Position numbers and translations under genes: made by a program
Assembly: GCF_041821025.1 (NCBI RefSeq)
Contig: NZ_JBGUAY010000005.1
Location: 124,001 to 188,000 of the forward strand
Length of the DNA: 64,000 nt
Direction: 5' to 3'
From: Egicoccus sp. AB-alg6-2
Lineage (GTDB): Bacteria; Actinomycetota; Nitriliruptoria; Nitriliruptorales; Nitriliruptoraceae
Notes under the pieces: generated by a model
Told to the model about the DNA's origin: nothing
The model's database searches: none
What the model saw: only the letters and a program-made list of their open reading frames with translations
Shown: positions 51,928 to 61,777 of the stretch, one piece after another
Layout: the number at the start of each line of letters is the position of its first letter
Numbering within the stretch: position 1 is the first letter of the stretch

Positions 51928-54615
51928 ATGAGTGCGATCGCCACGCCGCGTTCCCCGGAATCGGCCGACCCCCCCGTTCCATCGCCGTTGCGATGGGTCC
52001 GTCGCTTCCGCGACGGCACCGCGGACCAGCGGTTCCTGCTCGGCGGGAAGGGAGCGAACCTGGCCGAGATGACCCGCATGGGTCTGCCCGTCCCCACCGG
52101 GTTCACCATCACCACCGACGCGTGTCGCGCCTACCTCGCGTCCGGCGGCCTCCCCGAAGGATTGATCGACGAGCTCCGGGTCGTGGTCGCCGAGATGGAG
52201 CAGACGACCGGTCTGCGCTTCGGCGATCCGGACATCCCGCTGCTGGTCTCGGTGCGCTCCGGTGCCGCCTTCTCCATGCCCGGCATGATGGACACGGTGC
52301 TCAACCTCGGCCTCACGAACACGTCGCGGATCGGCCTCGCCGCCCGCACGGGCGATCCCTGGTTCGCCGCGGATGCCTACCGACGCCTGCTGGAGCTGTA
52401 CGCGAGCGTCGTGCTCGAGGTCGACGCCCAGACTCTTCACCGGGCAACGGGTCGGGTCCTGACCATGCACGGGGTCAAGGACGCCAGCGGACTCGACCTG
52501 ATCGGCCTCGAGGACCTCATCGGGGTGCTCGAGGTGACGATCGCCGATCAGTGCGACCGCCCCTTCCCCGACGATCCGTGGCAGCAGCTCGAGGAGGCCG
52601 TGGCGGCGGTCTTCCGGTCCTGGAACGGTCGCCGCGCCCGGGACTACCGCCGGGTCGAGGGCATCGCCGACGACCTCGGCACGGCCGTCAACGTCCAGCT
52701 GATGGTCTTCGGCAATGCCGGGACCGACTCGGGGACCGGCGTGGCCTTCACCCGCGACCCTGCCACGGGCCGACGGCGGCCTGTGGGTGACTTCCTGCTC
52801 AACGCACAGGGTGAGGACGTCGTGGCGGGGGTGCGCAACATCCTGCCGTTGGACCAACTCGCCGTGCACTTCCCCGACTGCGCCGTCGAGCTCGACCGCG
52901 TCATGCACGCGCTCGAGGTGCGCTACCGGGACATGTGCGACGTCGAGTTCACCGTCGAACACGGCGTGCTGTACATGCTGCAGACGCGGGTCGGGAAGCG
53001 CACCGCCATGGCTTCGCTGCGCATGGCGGTCGAGATGGCCGAGGAGGGCCTGATCACCCGCGAGGAAGCGATGCGGCGGTTCCGTACCGACGAACTCGAA
53101 CGTCTGCTGCACCCCCGATTCGATCGGCAGGCGTCGTACGAGGTGCTGACTCGAGGTCTGGCCGCATCGCCGGGTGCCGCATGTGGTCGGGCGGTGTTCG
53201 ACGCCGACGAGGCGCAGGCCCTTGCCGAGTCGGGCGAGCAGGTCCTGCTCGTGCGCACGAACACCTCGCCGGCCGACTTCCACGGCATGGTCGCGGCCCA
53301 GGGCGTCCTCACCAGCCGGGGTGGGCTCGTCAGCCACGCCGCCGTGGTCGCACGAGGTCTGGGGAAGCCGGCGGTGTGTGGCGCGGAGGAACTGGTCGTC
53401 GACCGCAGCGGTACGTTCGCCTCCGTCGGGAGTGTCCGGATCCGGGCGGGTGACCTGCTCTCGATCGACGGCACCACCGGCGACGTCGTGCTGGGCGAGG
53501 TACCGGTGCTGCCGCCGGACATGCCGCCCGAGCTCGAGCGCCTGTTGGCCTGGGCGGACGCGACCCGGCGCCTGGCCGTCATCGCCAACGCCGACACCGC
53601 GACGGATGCGGTGACGGCCCGCGACGCGGGGGCGACGGGGATCGGGCTGTGTCGAACCGAGCACCAGTTCCTCGGCGACCGGCTGCCCCTGGTCCAGGCA
53701 GTGATCCTGGCGGAGACGGACCAGGAGCGCCTGGCTGCGCTCGGCGCGCTCGAGCAGGTCCAGCAGGCCGATTTCGAGGCGCTGTTGAGGGTGATGGACG
53801 GGCTTGCCGTGACCGTGCGTCTGCTCGATCCTCCGCTGCACGAGTTCCTGCCCGAGCTCGACGGGCTGTTGGTCGCCGACGCGCGCGGGGAGCTGTCCCC
53901 GAAGGACGCCAAGCTGCTGGAGGCCGCGTTCGCCTGGCGGGAGGTCGACCCGATGCTGGGCATCCGCGGTGTGCGGCTCGGACTCCTGCTGCCAGGGGTG
54001 TACGAGGCCCAGGTCCGCGCCCTGCTCCGTGCCGCGGCGGCGCGGCAGCGGGCGGGCGGAGACCCGCGCGTCCGCATCATGATCCCTCTGGTGATCGACG
54101 CGAACGAGCTGTCGGCCGCCCTGGCCCTGGTGCGCCGTGCCGCAGGCGACGTGGAAGCGGAACTCGGCGAGGTGGTGCCGTTCCAGGTCGGCGCCATGGT
54201 CGAGACGCCCCGCGCCGCGTTCCTGGCCGGCCAGCTGGCACCGCTGGTCGACTTCCTCTCGTTCGGGACCAACGACCTGACCCAGATGACGTTCGGGTTC
54301 TCGCGCGACGACGTCGAGGCCCGCCTCATGCCCCACTACCTCGAACACGGTCTCCTGCCGGCCGATCCGTTCGCCACCCTCGACGAGGCCGGGGTCGGCG
54401 AGCTCGTCCGCCTCGCCACCGCGGCGGCCAAGGAGGCACGGCCCGTGATCGAGGTCAGCGTCTGCGGCGAGCACGGTGGTGACCCCGCCTCGATCCAGCT
54501 GTTCGAGCGGTACGGCCTCGACGACGTGTCCTGCTCGCCGTCGCGCGTCCTGGTGGCCAGACTCGCGGCCGCCCAGGCCGCGCTCGGCGAACGCGACACG
54601 GACCGGGACCGCTGA
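51928..54615 (+). CDS. ppdK: Pyruvate, phosphate dikinase
   Basis: Interconverts pyruvate + ATP + Pi and PEP + AMP + PPi. 895 residues: ATP-grasp part (FLLGGKGANLAEMTRMGLPVP, SVRSGAAFSMPGMMDTVLN), swivelling phosphohistidine domain with His470 in RGGLVSHAAVVARG, and PEP/pyruvate barrel with GIGLCRTEHQF and the Cys in VSVCGEHGGDP. Position 468, two before the His and usually Thr in PPDK, is Val. ATG start with GGAGG seven bases upstream. The final ~30 residues are Asp/Arg-rich. Confidence 0.95.
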   Translation: MSAIATPRSPESADPPVPSPLRWVRRFRDGTADQRFLLGGKGANLAEMTRMGLPVPTGFTITTDACRAYLASGGLPEGLIDELRVVVAEMEQTTGLRFGDPDIPLLVSVRSGAAFSMPGMMDTVLNLGLTNTSRIGLAARTGDPWFAADAYRRLLELYASVVLEVDAQTLHRATGRVLTMHGVKDASGLDLIGLEDLIGVLEVTIADQCDRPFPDDPWQQLEEAVAAVFRSWNGRRARDYRRVEGIADDLGTAVNVQLMVFGNAGTDSGTGVAFTRDPATGRRRPVGDFLLNAQGEDVVAGVRNILPLDQLAVHFPDCAVELDRVMHALEVRYRDMCDVEFTVEHGVLYMLQTRVGKRTAMASLRMAVEMAEEGLITREEAMRRFRTDELERLLHPRFDRQASYEVLTRGLAASPGAACGRAVFDADEAQALAESGEQVLLVRTNTSPADFHGMVAAQGVLTSRGGLVSHAAVVARGLGKPAVCGAEELVVDRSGTFASVGSVRIRAGDLLSIDGTTGDVVLGEVPVLPPDMPPELERLLAWADATRRLAVIANADTATDAVTARDAGATGIGLCRTEHQFLGDRLPLVQAVILAETDQERLAALGALEQVQQADFEALLRVMDGLAVTVRLLDPPLHEFLPELDGLLVADARGELSPKDAKLLEAAFAWREVDPMLGIRGVRLGLLLPGVYEAQVRALLRAAAARQRAGGDPRVRIMIPLVIDANELSAALALVRRAAGDVEAELGEVVPFQVGAMVETPRAAFLAGQLAPLVDFLSFGTNDLTQMTFGFSRDDVEARLMPHYLEHGLLPADPFATLDEAGVGELVRLATAAAKEARPVIEVSVCGEHGGDPASIQLFERYGLDDVSCSPSRVLVARLAAAQAALGERDTDRDR

Positions 54616-54632
54616 GCAGCAGCAGACCGCCC

Positions 54633-54666
54633 CGGGGCGGCCGGCGCCGTGCGCCCGGCCGCCCCG
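54633..54666. terminator. Stem-loop between ppdK and mscS
   Basis: CGGGGCGGCCGG and CCGGCCGCCCCG form a perfect 12-bp stem around a 10-base loop that can itself pair partly. It sits between two convergent stops (54615 and 54677), so it can serve both. Confidence 0.8.
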
Positions 54667-54676
54667 CGGCCCGTGT

Positions 54677-55906
54677 TCAACGTTGGTCGAGCGCCTCGGC
54701 GCCATCCGCGGCTTCGTTGACCTGCGGGCGGTCGTCGGCGTCGGTCGGGAGCAGTTCGGCGAGCTCGTTGGGTGCTCCCGTGTCCCCCTGTTTCGAGGCG
54801 CGGACCGCACGCTCGAGGGTCGACTCCGACGGCAGCGGCATGCGGTAGGGGGCCGCGTCCACGCCCCCGACCGCCGCGGGCTGCTCGGTACGCAGCCACA
54901 CCGTCCGCTGCGAGAAGGGGATCTCGATCCCGGCCGCGTCGAAGGCGTTCTTGATCCGCCGCCGCAGTTCACGGGTGATGGCCCACTGCTCCCCCGGCTT
55001 GGTCTTGATGACCAGCCGCACGTCGACGCTGTCGGCACCCAGGGCCTGGACGCCCCAGATCTCGGGTTCGTCGAGGAACAACGGCGCGTAGTCGGGTTCG
55101 TGCGCCATCTCGCTCGCCACGCGCCGGATCAGTTCGGACGCGACGTCGACGTCCATCCCGTACGCGACGCCGACGTCCAACAGCGCCCGCGCCCACTCCT
55201 GGCTCATGTTGCCGACCCGGCGGATCTCGCCGTTGGGAACGTGCCAGAGGGTGCCCTCGACGTCACGGATGCGGGTGGTGCGCAGCGTGACCCCTTCGAC
55301 CACGCCGGTGGCCTCGCCGACGTTGACGACGTCGCCGACGCCGTACTGGTCCTCGAGCAGCATGAACACGCCGGACAGGAAGTCCGAGACCAGGTTCTGC
55401 GCCCCGAAGCCGACGGCGATGCCGATGATGCCGGCACCGGCGACCAGCGGACCGAGGTTGAACCCGAAGGTGCCGAGCACCATGGCCACCGCGATGACCC
55501 AGACCACCACGGTGAGCACGCTGTTGGCCAGGGCACCGAGCGCGTCGGCGCGCTGCGCGCGGCGCTCGGAGACCCGTGCCCGGCCCTCGGCGGTGCGGGC
55601 GTGACGGCGACGACGGAACCGTTCGCCGTCCGGCTCCTTCACCTCGGCGATGGCGCGGCGCAGCACCCGCCGGATGAACCACAGCACGGCCCATGCGACC
55701 ACGACGATGACCGCGATCTGGAGCGCGGGCTCCACCGCGTTCTCGATCAGCCCGATGACCCAGTCCGACAGCTCGGTGTGTTCCTCGAGGTATTCCGTGA
55801 TCGGCCGTGACGTCTCGCCACCCGTGGCGTCGCCGAGATCGACCCCACCGCCGTCGGTGGCGCCGGTGACCGCATCGGCCGCGAGCTCGAAGGTGTCGGT
55901 GTCCAT
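54677..55906 (-). CDS. MscS-family mechanosensitive channel
   Basis: 409 residues. An N-terminal extracellular region, then three membrane helices; the pore helix and beta domain show the MscS core GAGIIGIAVGFGAQNLVSDFLSG and DQYGVGDVVNVGEATGVVEG. C-terminal alpha/beta domain, then a ~60-residue acidic tail beyond the usual length. Releases solutes on hypo-osmotic shock. ATG 55906 preferred over GTG 55918, which lies too close to GGAG. Confidence 0.92.
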   Translation of the reverse strand: MDTDTFELAADAVTGATDGGGVDLGDATGGETSRPITEYLEEHTELSDWVIGLIENAVEPALQIAVIVVVAWAVLWFIRRVLRRAIAEVKEPDGERFRRRRHARTAEGRARVSERRAQRADALGALANSVLTVVVWVIAVAMVLGTFGFNLGPLVAGAGIIGIAVGFGAQNLVSDFLSGVFMLLEDQYGVGDVVNVGEATGVVEGVTLRTTRIRDVEGTLWHVPNGEIRRVGNMSQEWARALLDVGVAYGMDVDVASELIRRVASEMAHEPDYAPLFLDEPEIWGVQALGADSVDVRLVIKTKPGEQWAITRELRRRIKNAFDAAGIEIPFSQRTVWLRTEQPAAVGGVDAAPYRMPLPSESTLERAVRASKQGDTGAPNELAELLPTDADDRPQVNEAADGAEALDQR

Positions 55907-56141
55907 GGGCGAAGGCACTCCTCGTGACTCCGCCGGAGGCTACTCGCGTGCGGCCGCAGGGCCTCGGGCTGACCTTGCGACGGGGCGACCACGCGGGGCG
56001 TCGAGGCACAGCGCAACTAGGGTGGGCGGCAGTTAACCGGTGCGTAACGTCGGCGACACGGTGGTGACGCAGCAGCTCCGTAGCGTTCGTCGCGGCAGGT
56101 CGCATCCCGCACACCGAACCGAACACGCAAGGAGCAAGAAG

Positions 56142-57575
56142 TTGGCCAGCTCACCGCAGTCAGCAGAGGACGTCCTCGGCCTGATCGAGAGCGGGGGGTT
56201 CGAGTTCGTCGACCTGCGCTTCATCGACCTGCCGGGCGTCACGCAGCACACGACCTTTCCCGTCACCAACATCGATGCCAGCACCTTCGAGGACGGCATC
56301 TACTTCGACGGGTCGTCGGTCCGCGGCTTCCAGGGCATCCAGGAGTCGGACATGCTCCTGGTCCCCGACCCCACGACCGCGTTCGAGGACACCTTCCGCG
56401 CGCGCAAGACGCTGGTGATGTACTGCCACATCCACGATCCGATCACGGGCGAGGCCTACTCGCGCGACCCCCGCAACATCGCGCGCAAGGCCGAGGCCTA
56501 CCTGGCGTCCACCGGAATCGCCGACACCGCCTTCATGGGCCCCGAGGCGGAGTTCTTCATCTTCGACTCGGTCCGTTTCGACTCCCAGGGCAACGGTTCG
56601 TTCTACGAGGTCGACTCCATCGAGGGCGCCTGGAACACCGGCCGTGACGAGGAGGGCGGCAACAAGGGCTACAAGCCCCGTACCAAGGGCGGCTACTTCC
56701 CCGTGCCGCCGATGGACCACTTCACCGACCTGCGGTCGGAGATGGTGCACAACCTCGAGAAGTTCGGGATCCAGACCCAACTGCACCACCACGAGGTCGG
56801 CTCGGGCGGCCAGGGCGAGATCGGCATCGAGTTCGACACGCTCGCGAAGATCGCCGACAAGCTGATGACGTTCAAGTACGTGGTGAAGAACACCGCGCAC
56901 GCGGCCGGTCACTCGGTCACGTTCATGCCCAAGCCGATCTTCGGCGACAACGGCTCCGGCATGCACACCCACCAGTCGTTGTGGAAGGACGGCGAGCCGC
57001 TGTTCTTCGACGAGTCCGGCTACGGCCAGCTCTCCGACGTCGCGCGCTGGTACATCGGTGGCCTGCTCGAGCACGCACACGCCGTGCTCGCCTTCACCAA
57101 CCCGACGACGAACTCCTTCCGGCGCCTGGTGCCCGGCTACGAGGCACCGGTCAACCTGGTCTATTCGGCCCGCAACCGTTCCGCGGCCGTGCGGATCCCG
57201 GTCTCGGGTGAGAGCCCCAAGGCCAAGCGCATCGAGTTCCGCGTGCCCGACCCCTCGTGCAACCCCTACCTGGCGTTCGCGGCGCAGCTGATGGCCGGCC
57301 TCGACGGCATCCGCAACAAGATCGAGCCGCCGGACCCGGTCGACAAGGACATCTACGACCTGCCGCCCGAGGAGCTCCGCAACCTGCCGTCAGTGCCACG
57401 TTCGCTCGAAGAGGCACTGGCCGGCCTCGAGAGCGACCACGAGTTCCTGCTCGAGGGCGGGGTGTTCACCGAGGACCTGATCGACACCTGGATCGAGTAC
57501 AAGATGGACGCCGAGGTCGCGGCGATCGCGCTTCGCCCCCACCCCCACGAGTTCGAGCTGTACTACGACATCTGA
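56142..57575 (+). CDS. glnA: Glutamine synthetase type I
   Basis: Makes glutamine from glutamate, ammonia and ATP. 477 residues: [25 protein letters not shown], metal-binding [12 protein letters not shown], and [28 protein letters not shown] ends the active site. The Tyr in DIYDLPPEE is the site of adenylylation in GSI-beta enzymes, so GlnE control is expected. The start is TTG 56142, backed by AAGGAG seven bases upstream; no better ATG/GTG fits. The 235-base divergent gap to mscS holds the promoter. Confidence 0.96.
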   Translation: MASSPQSAEDVLGLIESGGFEFVDLRFIDLPGVTQHTTFPVTNIDASTFEDGIYFDGSSVRGFQGIQESDMLLVPDPTTAFEDTFRARKTLVMYCHIHDPITGEAYSRDPRNIARKAEAYLASTGIADTAFMGPEAEFFIFDSVRFDSQGNGSFYEVDSIEGAWNTGRDEEGGNKGYKPRTKGGYFPVPPMDHFTDLRSEMVHNLEKFGIQTQLHHHEVGSGGQGEIGIEFDTLAKIADKLMTFKYVVKNTAHAAGHSVTFMPKPIFGDNGSGMHTHQSLWKDGEPLFFDESGYGQLSDVARWYIGGLLEHAHAVLAFTNPTTNSFRRLVPGYEAPVNLVYSARNRSAAVRIPVSGESPKAKRIEFRVPDPSCNPYLAFAAQLMAGLDGIRNKIEPPDPVDKDIYDLPPEELRNLPSVPRSLEEALAGLESDHEFLLEGGVFTEDLIDTWIEYKMDAEVAAIALRPHPHEFELYYDI

Positions 57576-57638
57576 TCGCACCTGCGTCCGTTCGAGGGTC
57601 CCTCGCCGGCTCCCATCGCGGCCGGCCCTCGTCCGCGC

Positions 57639-58007
57639 TCAGTCGGCGGGTTCGCGACGCACCACCTCGACGAGTTCGTAGGCGAGTGAGGAACCGTCCG
57701 CCGGTGGGTCGTCGTCGGTGACCCGGACCCGCAACTCGTAGGCGTACCCCGGCTCGTGGGTGAACCCCTCGATCTGGTCGTAGAACCGTTCCCACTCTGC
57801 GTCCGGGGCGCGCCGGACCTGCAGGCACTCCATCACGCCCTCGCCCTCGCAGGTGACCCGGTCGCCGGCCACCTCGAGCGTCACCGTGTCGGGATCGCCG
57901 GCAGACTCGCTGGCCCCGCCGCTGTCTGCTCCACCACCGCAGCCCGTCAGCGCGAGCACGCTCGCGACGACGATCGAGCGTCCCGAGCCACACTCGCGCA
58001 TGGTCAC
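57639..58007 (-). CDS. DUF4377 lipoprotein
   Basis: 122 residues. N-terminal hydrophobic stretch with lipobox LTGC (VVASVLALTGCGGGA), then a short Gly/Ser linker and a DUF4377 domain: CEGEGVMECLQVR, WERFYDQIEGFTHEPGYAYEL and DDPPADGSSLAYELVEVV. Function unknown; attached to the outer face of the membrane. GTG start overlaps the upstream gene stop (GTGA), or ATG two codons later. Confidence 0.88.
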   Translation of the reverse strand: MTMRECGSGRSIVVASVLALTGCGGGADSGGASESAGDPDTVTLEVAGDRVTCEGEGVMECLQVRRAPDAEWERFYDQIEGFTHEPGYAYELRVRVTDDDPPADGSSLAYELVEVVRREPAD

Positions 58008-58852
58008 CGGCGCAGGGCGGGTGCAGCAGCGAACGCGATCGGGTCGGCGCCGACGGCGACGGCGTCCGCCATCCGCTGCAGGGCATCGACGGCGACGTGG
58101 CGGACGTGGGGGGCGGCGGCCTCCCGACGTCGCACCACGCGTGGGTCGACGTGCCCGAGGCGCAGAACGATGCCGCGCGGCGCGCCGGTCTCGCGGATCG
58201 CCAGGAAGCCGTGGGTGAGGGCGCGTTCGGGATCGAAGCGCGGGTCCACGACCGCGATCGCGACGTCGCCGCTGACGATCACGTCGCCACGCACCTCCGT
58301 TGGCCGGCCTGCCGCTTCGAGGATGGCACGGACCACCTCCAGCGGACGATCCGGCCGGCGGACCCGGTGCCGCACGTCGGGAGGCAGGTCGAAGCGGTCG
58401 GCGAACGGACGCGCCGCGACGACGACGTCCTCCGGCGCCGAATCCGCGCGGACCGAACCGTGCAGTTGGGGCCGGGGCACCACCGAGGGGGCGCGACTCC
58501 GACGTGCCTGGGGCTCGTGGAGCTGATCGGGAAGTGCCACCTCCGGCAGAGGGGTCGGGCGGAGCTCCGTGCCCAGCACACGACCATGTGCGTCGAGCAC
58601 CTCGACGCGGTCGATGGTGGCGTCGGACTGCAGGGCCCGCAACGCCGTCTCGCGGACCAGGCGCTGGAGCGCGGGGTCCCTGGGATCGTCGGCGACCAGG
58701 TCGAGGACGACGCGGGCGCCCGCCATCGACGCGTCCTCGTCCCAGGGTTCGGTGGCGGCGCGCGGCGTCATCGGCCGCCGCCACGCCCACACGGCCAGGA
58801 CGACCACGACTGCCACCAGCAGCCCGGCGGTCAAGACGCTCAGCGTGGTCAT
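58004..58852 (-). CDS. Membrane-anchored hypothetical protein
   Basis: 282 residues. One N-terminal membrane helix (LSVLTAGLLVAVVVVLAVWAW), then a soluble alpha/beta domain with no recognised motif (ARVVLDLVADDPRDPALQRLV, VEVLDAHGRVLGTEL, VIVSGDVAIAVVDPRF). ATG 58852 with GAGG four bases upstream. It overlaps the DUF4377 gene by four bases, suggesting shared function at the envelope. 68 bases from doxX. Confidence 0.68.
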   Translation of the reverse strand: MTTLSVLTAGLLVAVVVVLAVWAWRRPMTPRAATEPWDEDASMAGARVVLDLVADDPRDPALQRLVRETALRALQSDATIDRVEVLDAHGRVLGTELRPTPLPEVALPDQLHEPQARRSRAPSVVPRPQLHGSVRADSAPEDVVVAARPFADRFDLPPDVRHRVRRPDRPLEVVRAILEAAGRPTEVRGDVIVSGDVAIAVVDPRFDPERALTHGFLAIRETGAPRGIVLRLGHVDPRVVRRREAAAPHVRHVAVDALQRMADAVAVGADPIAFAAAPALRR

Positions 58853-58920
58853 GCCTCGATCATCCGCCGACGCGCTTCGCCTGTCCAGCCGCTGCGTGTT
58901 CGGCCCGGGAGGCGCTGCGT

Positions 58921-59442
58921 TCACGCAGCCGTGGATCGGTCGCGTGTCACCCAGCGCAGGGTGCCGAGTCCCGCGCCGAGGCCGAGGGCGGCCAGGCCGG
59001 GGCCGACGCCGGCGACCACCCAGCCGAACGCGGCGTCCAGCGACCATCCGCCGGGTCCGGACACCGCCAGGCCGAAGGCGACGGCGATGAGGTAGTAGTT
59101 CAGTTCCCAGCCGTTGCCCGCCGACCAGAAGCCCTTGCTCGTGGCATTCTGGTAGGCGGCGACCGTCATGACCCCGATGACCCCGGCCGCGGCCAACGGC
59201 GTGAACAGCCCGACCGCGAGCCCCAGTCCACCGGCGATCTCCGTCGCGCCGGCCATGGCGGCGGCCGCGCGCCCGTTCCCGAAACCCAGGCTCGCGAACC
59301 AGCCGGCCGTGGCACCGAAACCACCACCGCCGAACCAGCCGAAGAGCTTCTGGAACCCGTGGGCAGCGAACACCGTGCCGACGAGCACCCGGATGAGCAG
59401 CAGACCGGCGTCCACCGAAGCCGGGAGATCGGCCTCGCTCAT
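58921..59442 (-). CDS. DoxX-family membrane protein
   Basis: 173 residues with four membrane helices; DoxX marks are LLIRVLVGTVFAAHGFQKLFG and GATEIAGGLGLAVGLFTPLAA. Some relatives support redox or thiosulfate metabolism; here the role is unknown. The ATG overlaps the stop of the 48-residue protein (ATGA). Confidence 0.9.
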   Translation of the reverse strand: MSEADLPASVDAGLLLIRVLVGTVFAAHGFQKLFGWFGGGGFGATAGWFASLGFGNGRAAAAMAGATEIAGGLGLAVGLFTPLAAAGVIGVMTVAAYQNATSKGFWSAGNGWELNYYLIAVAFGLAVSGPGGWSLDAAFGWVVAGVGPGLAALGLGAGLGTLRWVTRDRSTAA

Positions 59443-59585
59443 CGCAGCACGCCGACGAGCCAACCGGCGATCAGCAGCGCCACCAGGACGATGGCGATGG
59501 TGGCGACCGGACCGCCCTTCGCGATGCGGTTCAGAAACCCGTCGGCGCGATCGACGTCGCGTTCCTCGGCGTTGGGGTCGGTCAC
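59439..59585 (-). CDS. 48-residue single-pass membrane protein, coupled on both sides
   Basis: Reading frame VTDPNAEERDVDRADGFLNR followed by a hydrophobic helix (VATIAIVLVALLIAGWLVGVLR). The GTG start overlaps the HAD stop (GTGA) and the TGA stop overlaps the doxX ATG (ATGA). Both overlaps keep the operon pattern seen throughout this window, which is the main evidence that it is translated. No family recognised. Confidence 0.78.
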   Translation of the reverse strand: MTDPNAEERDVDRADGFLNRIAKGGPVATIAIVLVALLIAGWLVGVLR

Positions 59586-60247
59586 GACGCCACCTCCTCG
59601 CGGGTGGGTACGAGCGCGGCGACGGTGACCTCGTCGACGACGCGGTCGGCCTGCTCGAGCGTCTGCGGGTCGATCCCGGCCCGGACGACGGCAACGGTGA
59701 ACATGCCGGCGGCCCGGCCGGCGGCCACCCCGACGCCGGTGTCCTCGACGGCGGTGCAGACACCGGCGGGCAGCCCCAGTCCCCGGGCCGCCGCCACGTA
59801 CGGGGTCGGATCGGGCTTGTGCAGGGGCACGTCGTCCGCGCCGACCACCACGTCGACCAGTTCGGTCAGCGCGCCGCGGTCGAGCACCTGCACGACGTGG
59901 GCGTGGCTCGAGGAGGACGCCATCGCCAGCGGGACGCCGGCCGCCGCCAGGGCACGCATCGTGGCGACCGTGTCCGGATGCAGCTGCAGGTCCTCGTCGA
60001 ACAGGCGCTGGAAGCGGTCACGCAGGCGGGCCAGGAACGCGTCCCGCTCGCCGAGATCGGCACGCGCGGCGAAGTAGTCCCAGCACCACGGGAAGGGTCG
60101 TCCGATGACGTTGGCGAAGTCGGCGCGCGAGGGTTCGTAGCCGTGCTCGCGAAGCGTGCGTTGCCACGCCATGTCGGACAGGCGCTCGGTGTCGGCGAGG
60201 GTTCCGTCGCAGTCGAAGACGACGGCCGTTGGCAGGTCAGGAGTCAT
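59582..60247 (-). CDS. HAD-superfamily phosphatase/phosphomutase
   Basis: 221 residues: motif I VFDCDGTLADTE with both Asp, cap domain of the beta-phosphoglucomutase type, motif II AMASSSSHAHV, motif III KPDPTPYVAAA and motif IV AVEDTGVGVAAG. Could hydrolyse a sugar phosphate from the xylose pathway. Follows xylB by 49 bases; ATG start. Confidence 0.92.
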   Translation of the reverse strand: MTPDLPTAVVFDCDGTLADTERLSDMAWQRTLREHGYEPSRADFANVIGRPFPWCWDYFAARADLGERDAFLARLRDRFQRLFDEDLQLHPDTVATMRALAAAGVPLAMASSSSHAHVVQVLDRGALTELVDVVVGADDVPLHKPDPTPYVAAARGLGLPAGVCTAVEDTGVGVAAGRAAGMFTVAVVRAGIDPQTLEQADRVVDEVTVAALVPTREEVAS

Positions 60248-60296
60248 CGTCGGCAGTCTAGGAGCGTCCCGGCCCGCCACGGACACGAGGCCCCGG

Positions 60297-61751
60297 TCAC
60301 CGGTCCCAGCGACGGGCGGTGAGCTCGCGCACCTCGGCGTACCGCTCGCGGACGAAACCGCTGCCGTGCGAGGCCACGCGATGCACGGCCGGCTCCGTGG
60401 CCGCCTCCCAGACCGGTGGGCGCTCACCCCCGGCGAGCACCCAGGCGGCCTGGCGCGCCGCCCCGTCCGCGACGTACTCGCCGGCCGGCGGCACCTCGAC
60501 GTCGACACCGAGCAGGCCCGGGGCGATGTGCTGGACCGCCTCGGAGCGGGCGCCTCCTCCGATGAGCTGCAGCCGGCGCACCTCGACGCCCTGGCCGCGG
60601 ATCTCGTCCAACCCGTCGGCGAGCCCGCAGAGCAGCCCCTCGACCGCGGCCCTGGCAAGGTTGGCTGGTGTGAGGTTGTCCGGACGCAGGCCGTGCAGGG
60701 CGCCCATGTCGTCCGGGCGGTTGGGCGTCCGCTCGCCCTCGAGATAGGGCACGAGCACGAGACCGTCGGCGCCGGAGGGTGCCGACAACGCCAGGCGTGC
60801 GAGTTCGGCGTGGTCGACGGCCAGCAGGCGGCAGGCGGCATCGAGCACGCGCGAGGCATTGAGCGTGCACACCAGCGGCAGGAAGTGGCCCGTGGCGTCG
60901 GCGAACCCGGCGACCAGCCCGGCCGGGTCGGCCGTGGGGCGCTCCGAGACGGCCGACACCACGCCCGAGGTACCGATGGAGACGGCGACCTCGCCGGGGG
61001 CCAGACCCAGTGCCAGGGCCGCTGCGGCATTGTCCCCGGCGCCCGGTCCGAGGACGACGTCGCCACGCAGGCCGGCGAGCAGGCCGGCCCTGGCGGTGCC
61101 GGCCGGTTCCGCGGGGTCGACCACGAGCGGCGTCACGGCGGCATGGCCCAGCCCGAGCTCGAGCAGGTCCGGGCGGTAGGCCTCGGTGTGGGGCGACCAG
61201 TACCCCGTCCCGGAGGCATCGGAACGATCCGTCGTCAGCTGCGCGTGGCCAGCGCCGCCCGCGAGCCGCCACGTGAGCCAGTCGTGCGGGAGCGCCACGG
61301 CGGCGACCCGTTCGGCGTGCTCGGGCTCGTGCTCGGCCAGCCAGCGCAGCTTGGTGACCGTGAACGAGGCCACCGGCACGACCCCGACGGCCTCGACCCA
61401 TGCCGTGGCACCGGCGGCCGCGTCTCCGTCACCCAAGTCCCGGATCAGGTCCAGGGCGGCGCCGGCGGACCGGGTGTCGTTCCACAACAGCGCGTCGCGC
61501 ACCACCTCGCCCTCGCCGTCCAGCGCGACCATCCCGTGTTGTTGGCCGCCGACGGAGATCGCCGCGACGTCGTCCAGACCGCCAGCCTCGTCGACGGCCG
61601 CCTGCAACGCCCGCCACCAGTGCTCGGGCGCGACCTCGGTCCCCTCGGGATGGGGCGCCCGACCGCTTCGCACCAGGGCTCCGGTGTCGGCGTCCCTGAT
61701 CACCACCTTGCACGACTGGGTCGAGCTGTCAATGCCTGCCACGCGTGCCAT
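60297..61751 (-). CDS. xylB: Xylulokinase
   Basis: Phosphorylates D-xylulose to feed the pentose phosphate pathway. 484 residues, FGGY family: [27 protein letters not shown] (substrate region GQQHG typical of XylB), [19 protein letters not shown] and [18 protein letters not shown] with GGAAGG upstream. It is 26 bases after xylA, an operon. Confidence 0.95.
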   Translation of the reverse strand: MARVAGIDSSTQSCKVVIRDADTGALVRSGRAPHPEGTEVAPEHWWRALQAAVDEAGGLDDVAAISVGGQQHGMVALDGEGEVVRDALLWNDTRSAGAALDLIRDLGDGDAAAGATAWVEAVGVVPVASFTVTKLRWLAEHEPEHAERVAAVALPHDWLTWRLAGGAGHAQLTTDRSDASGTGYWSPHTEAYRPDLLELGLGHAAVTPLVVDPAEPAGTARAGLLAGLRGDVVLGPGAGDNAAAALALGLAPGEVAVSIGTSGVVSAVSERPTADPAGLVAGFADATGHFLPLVCTLNASRVLDAACRLLAVDHAELARLALSAPSGADGLVLVPYLEGERTPNRPDDMGALHGLRPDNLTPANLARAAVEGLLCGLADGLDEIRGQGVEVRRLQLIGGGARSEAVQHIAPGLLGVDVEVPPAGEYVADGAARQAAWVLAGGERPPVWEAATEPAVHRVASHGSGFVRERYAEVRELTARRWDR

Positions 61752-61777
61752 CGTGGACCCTTCCTGCCGGTCCGTTA

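Noticed and set aside
51904-55038. Open frame of 1044 codons opposite ppdK
   Set aside because: No family resemblance; it is the GC-rich shadow of ppdK, whose own frame has full motifs and a strong ribosome site.
56031-56051. GlnR-type box before glnA (GTTAAC and GTAAC words)
   Set aside because: The words resemble parts of the GlnR motif, but spacing and the GAAAC halves are not convincing; left unannotated.
57590-57628. Terminator after glnA (CGAGGGTCCCTCG, then GCCGGC repeats)
   Set aside because: The first palindrome has a one-base centre and cannot fold; the second has only six pairs around a 10-base loop.
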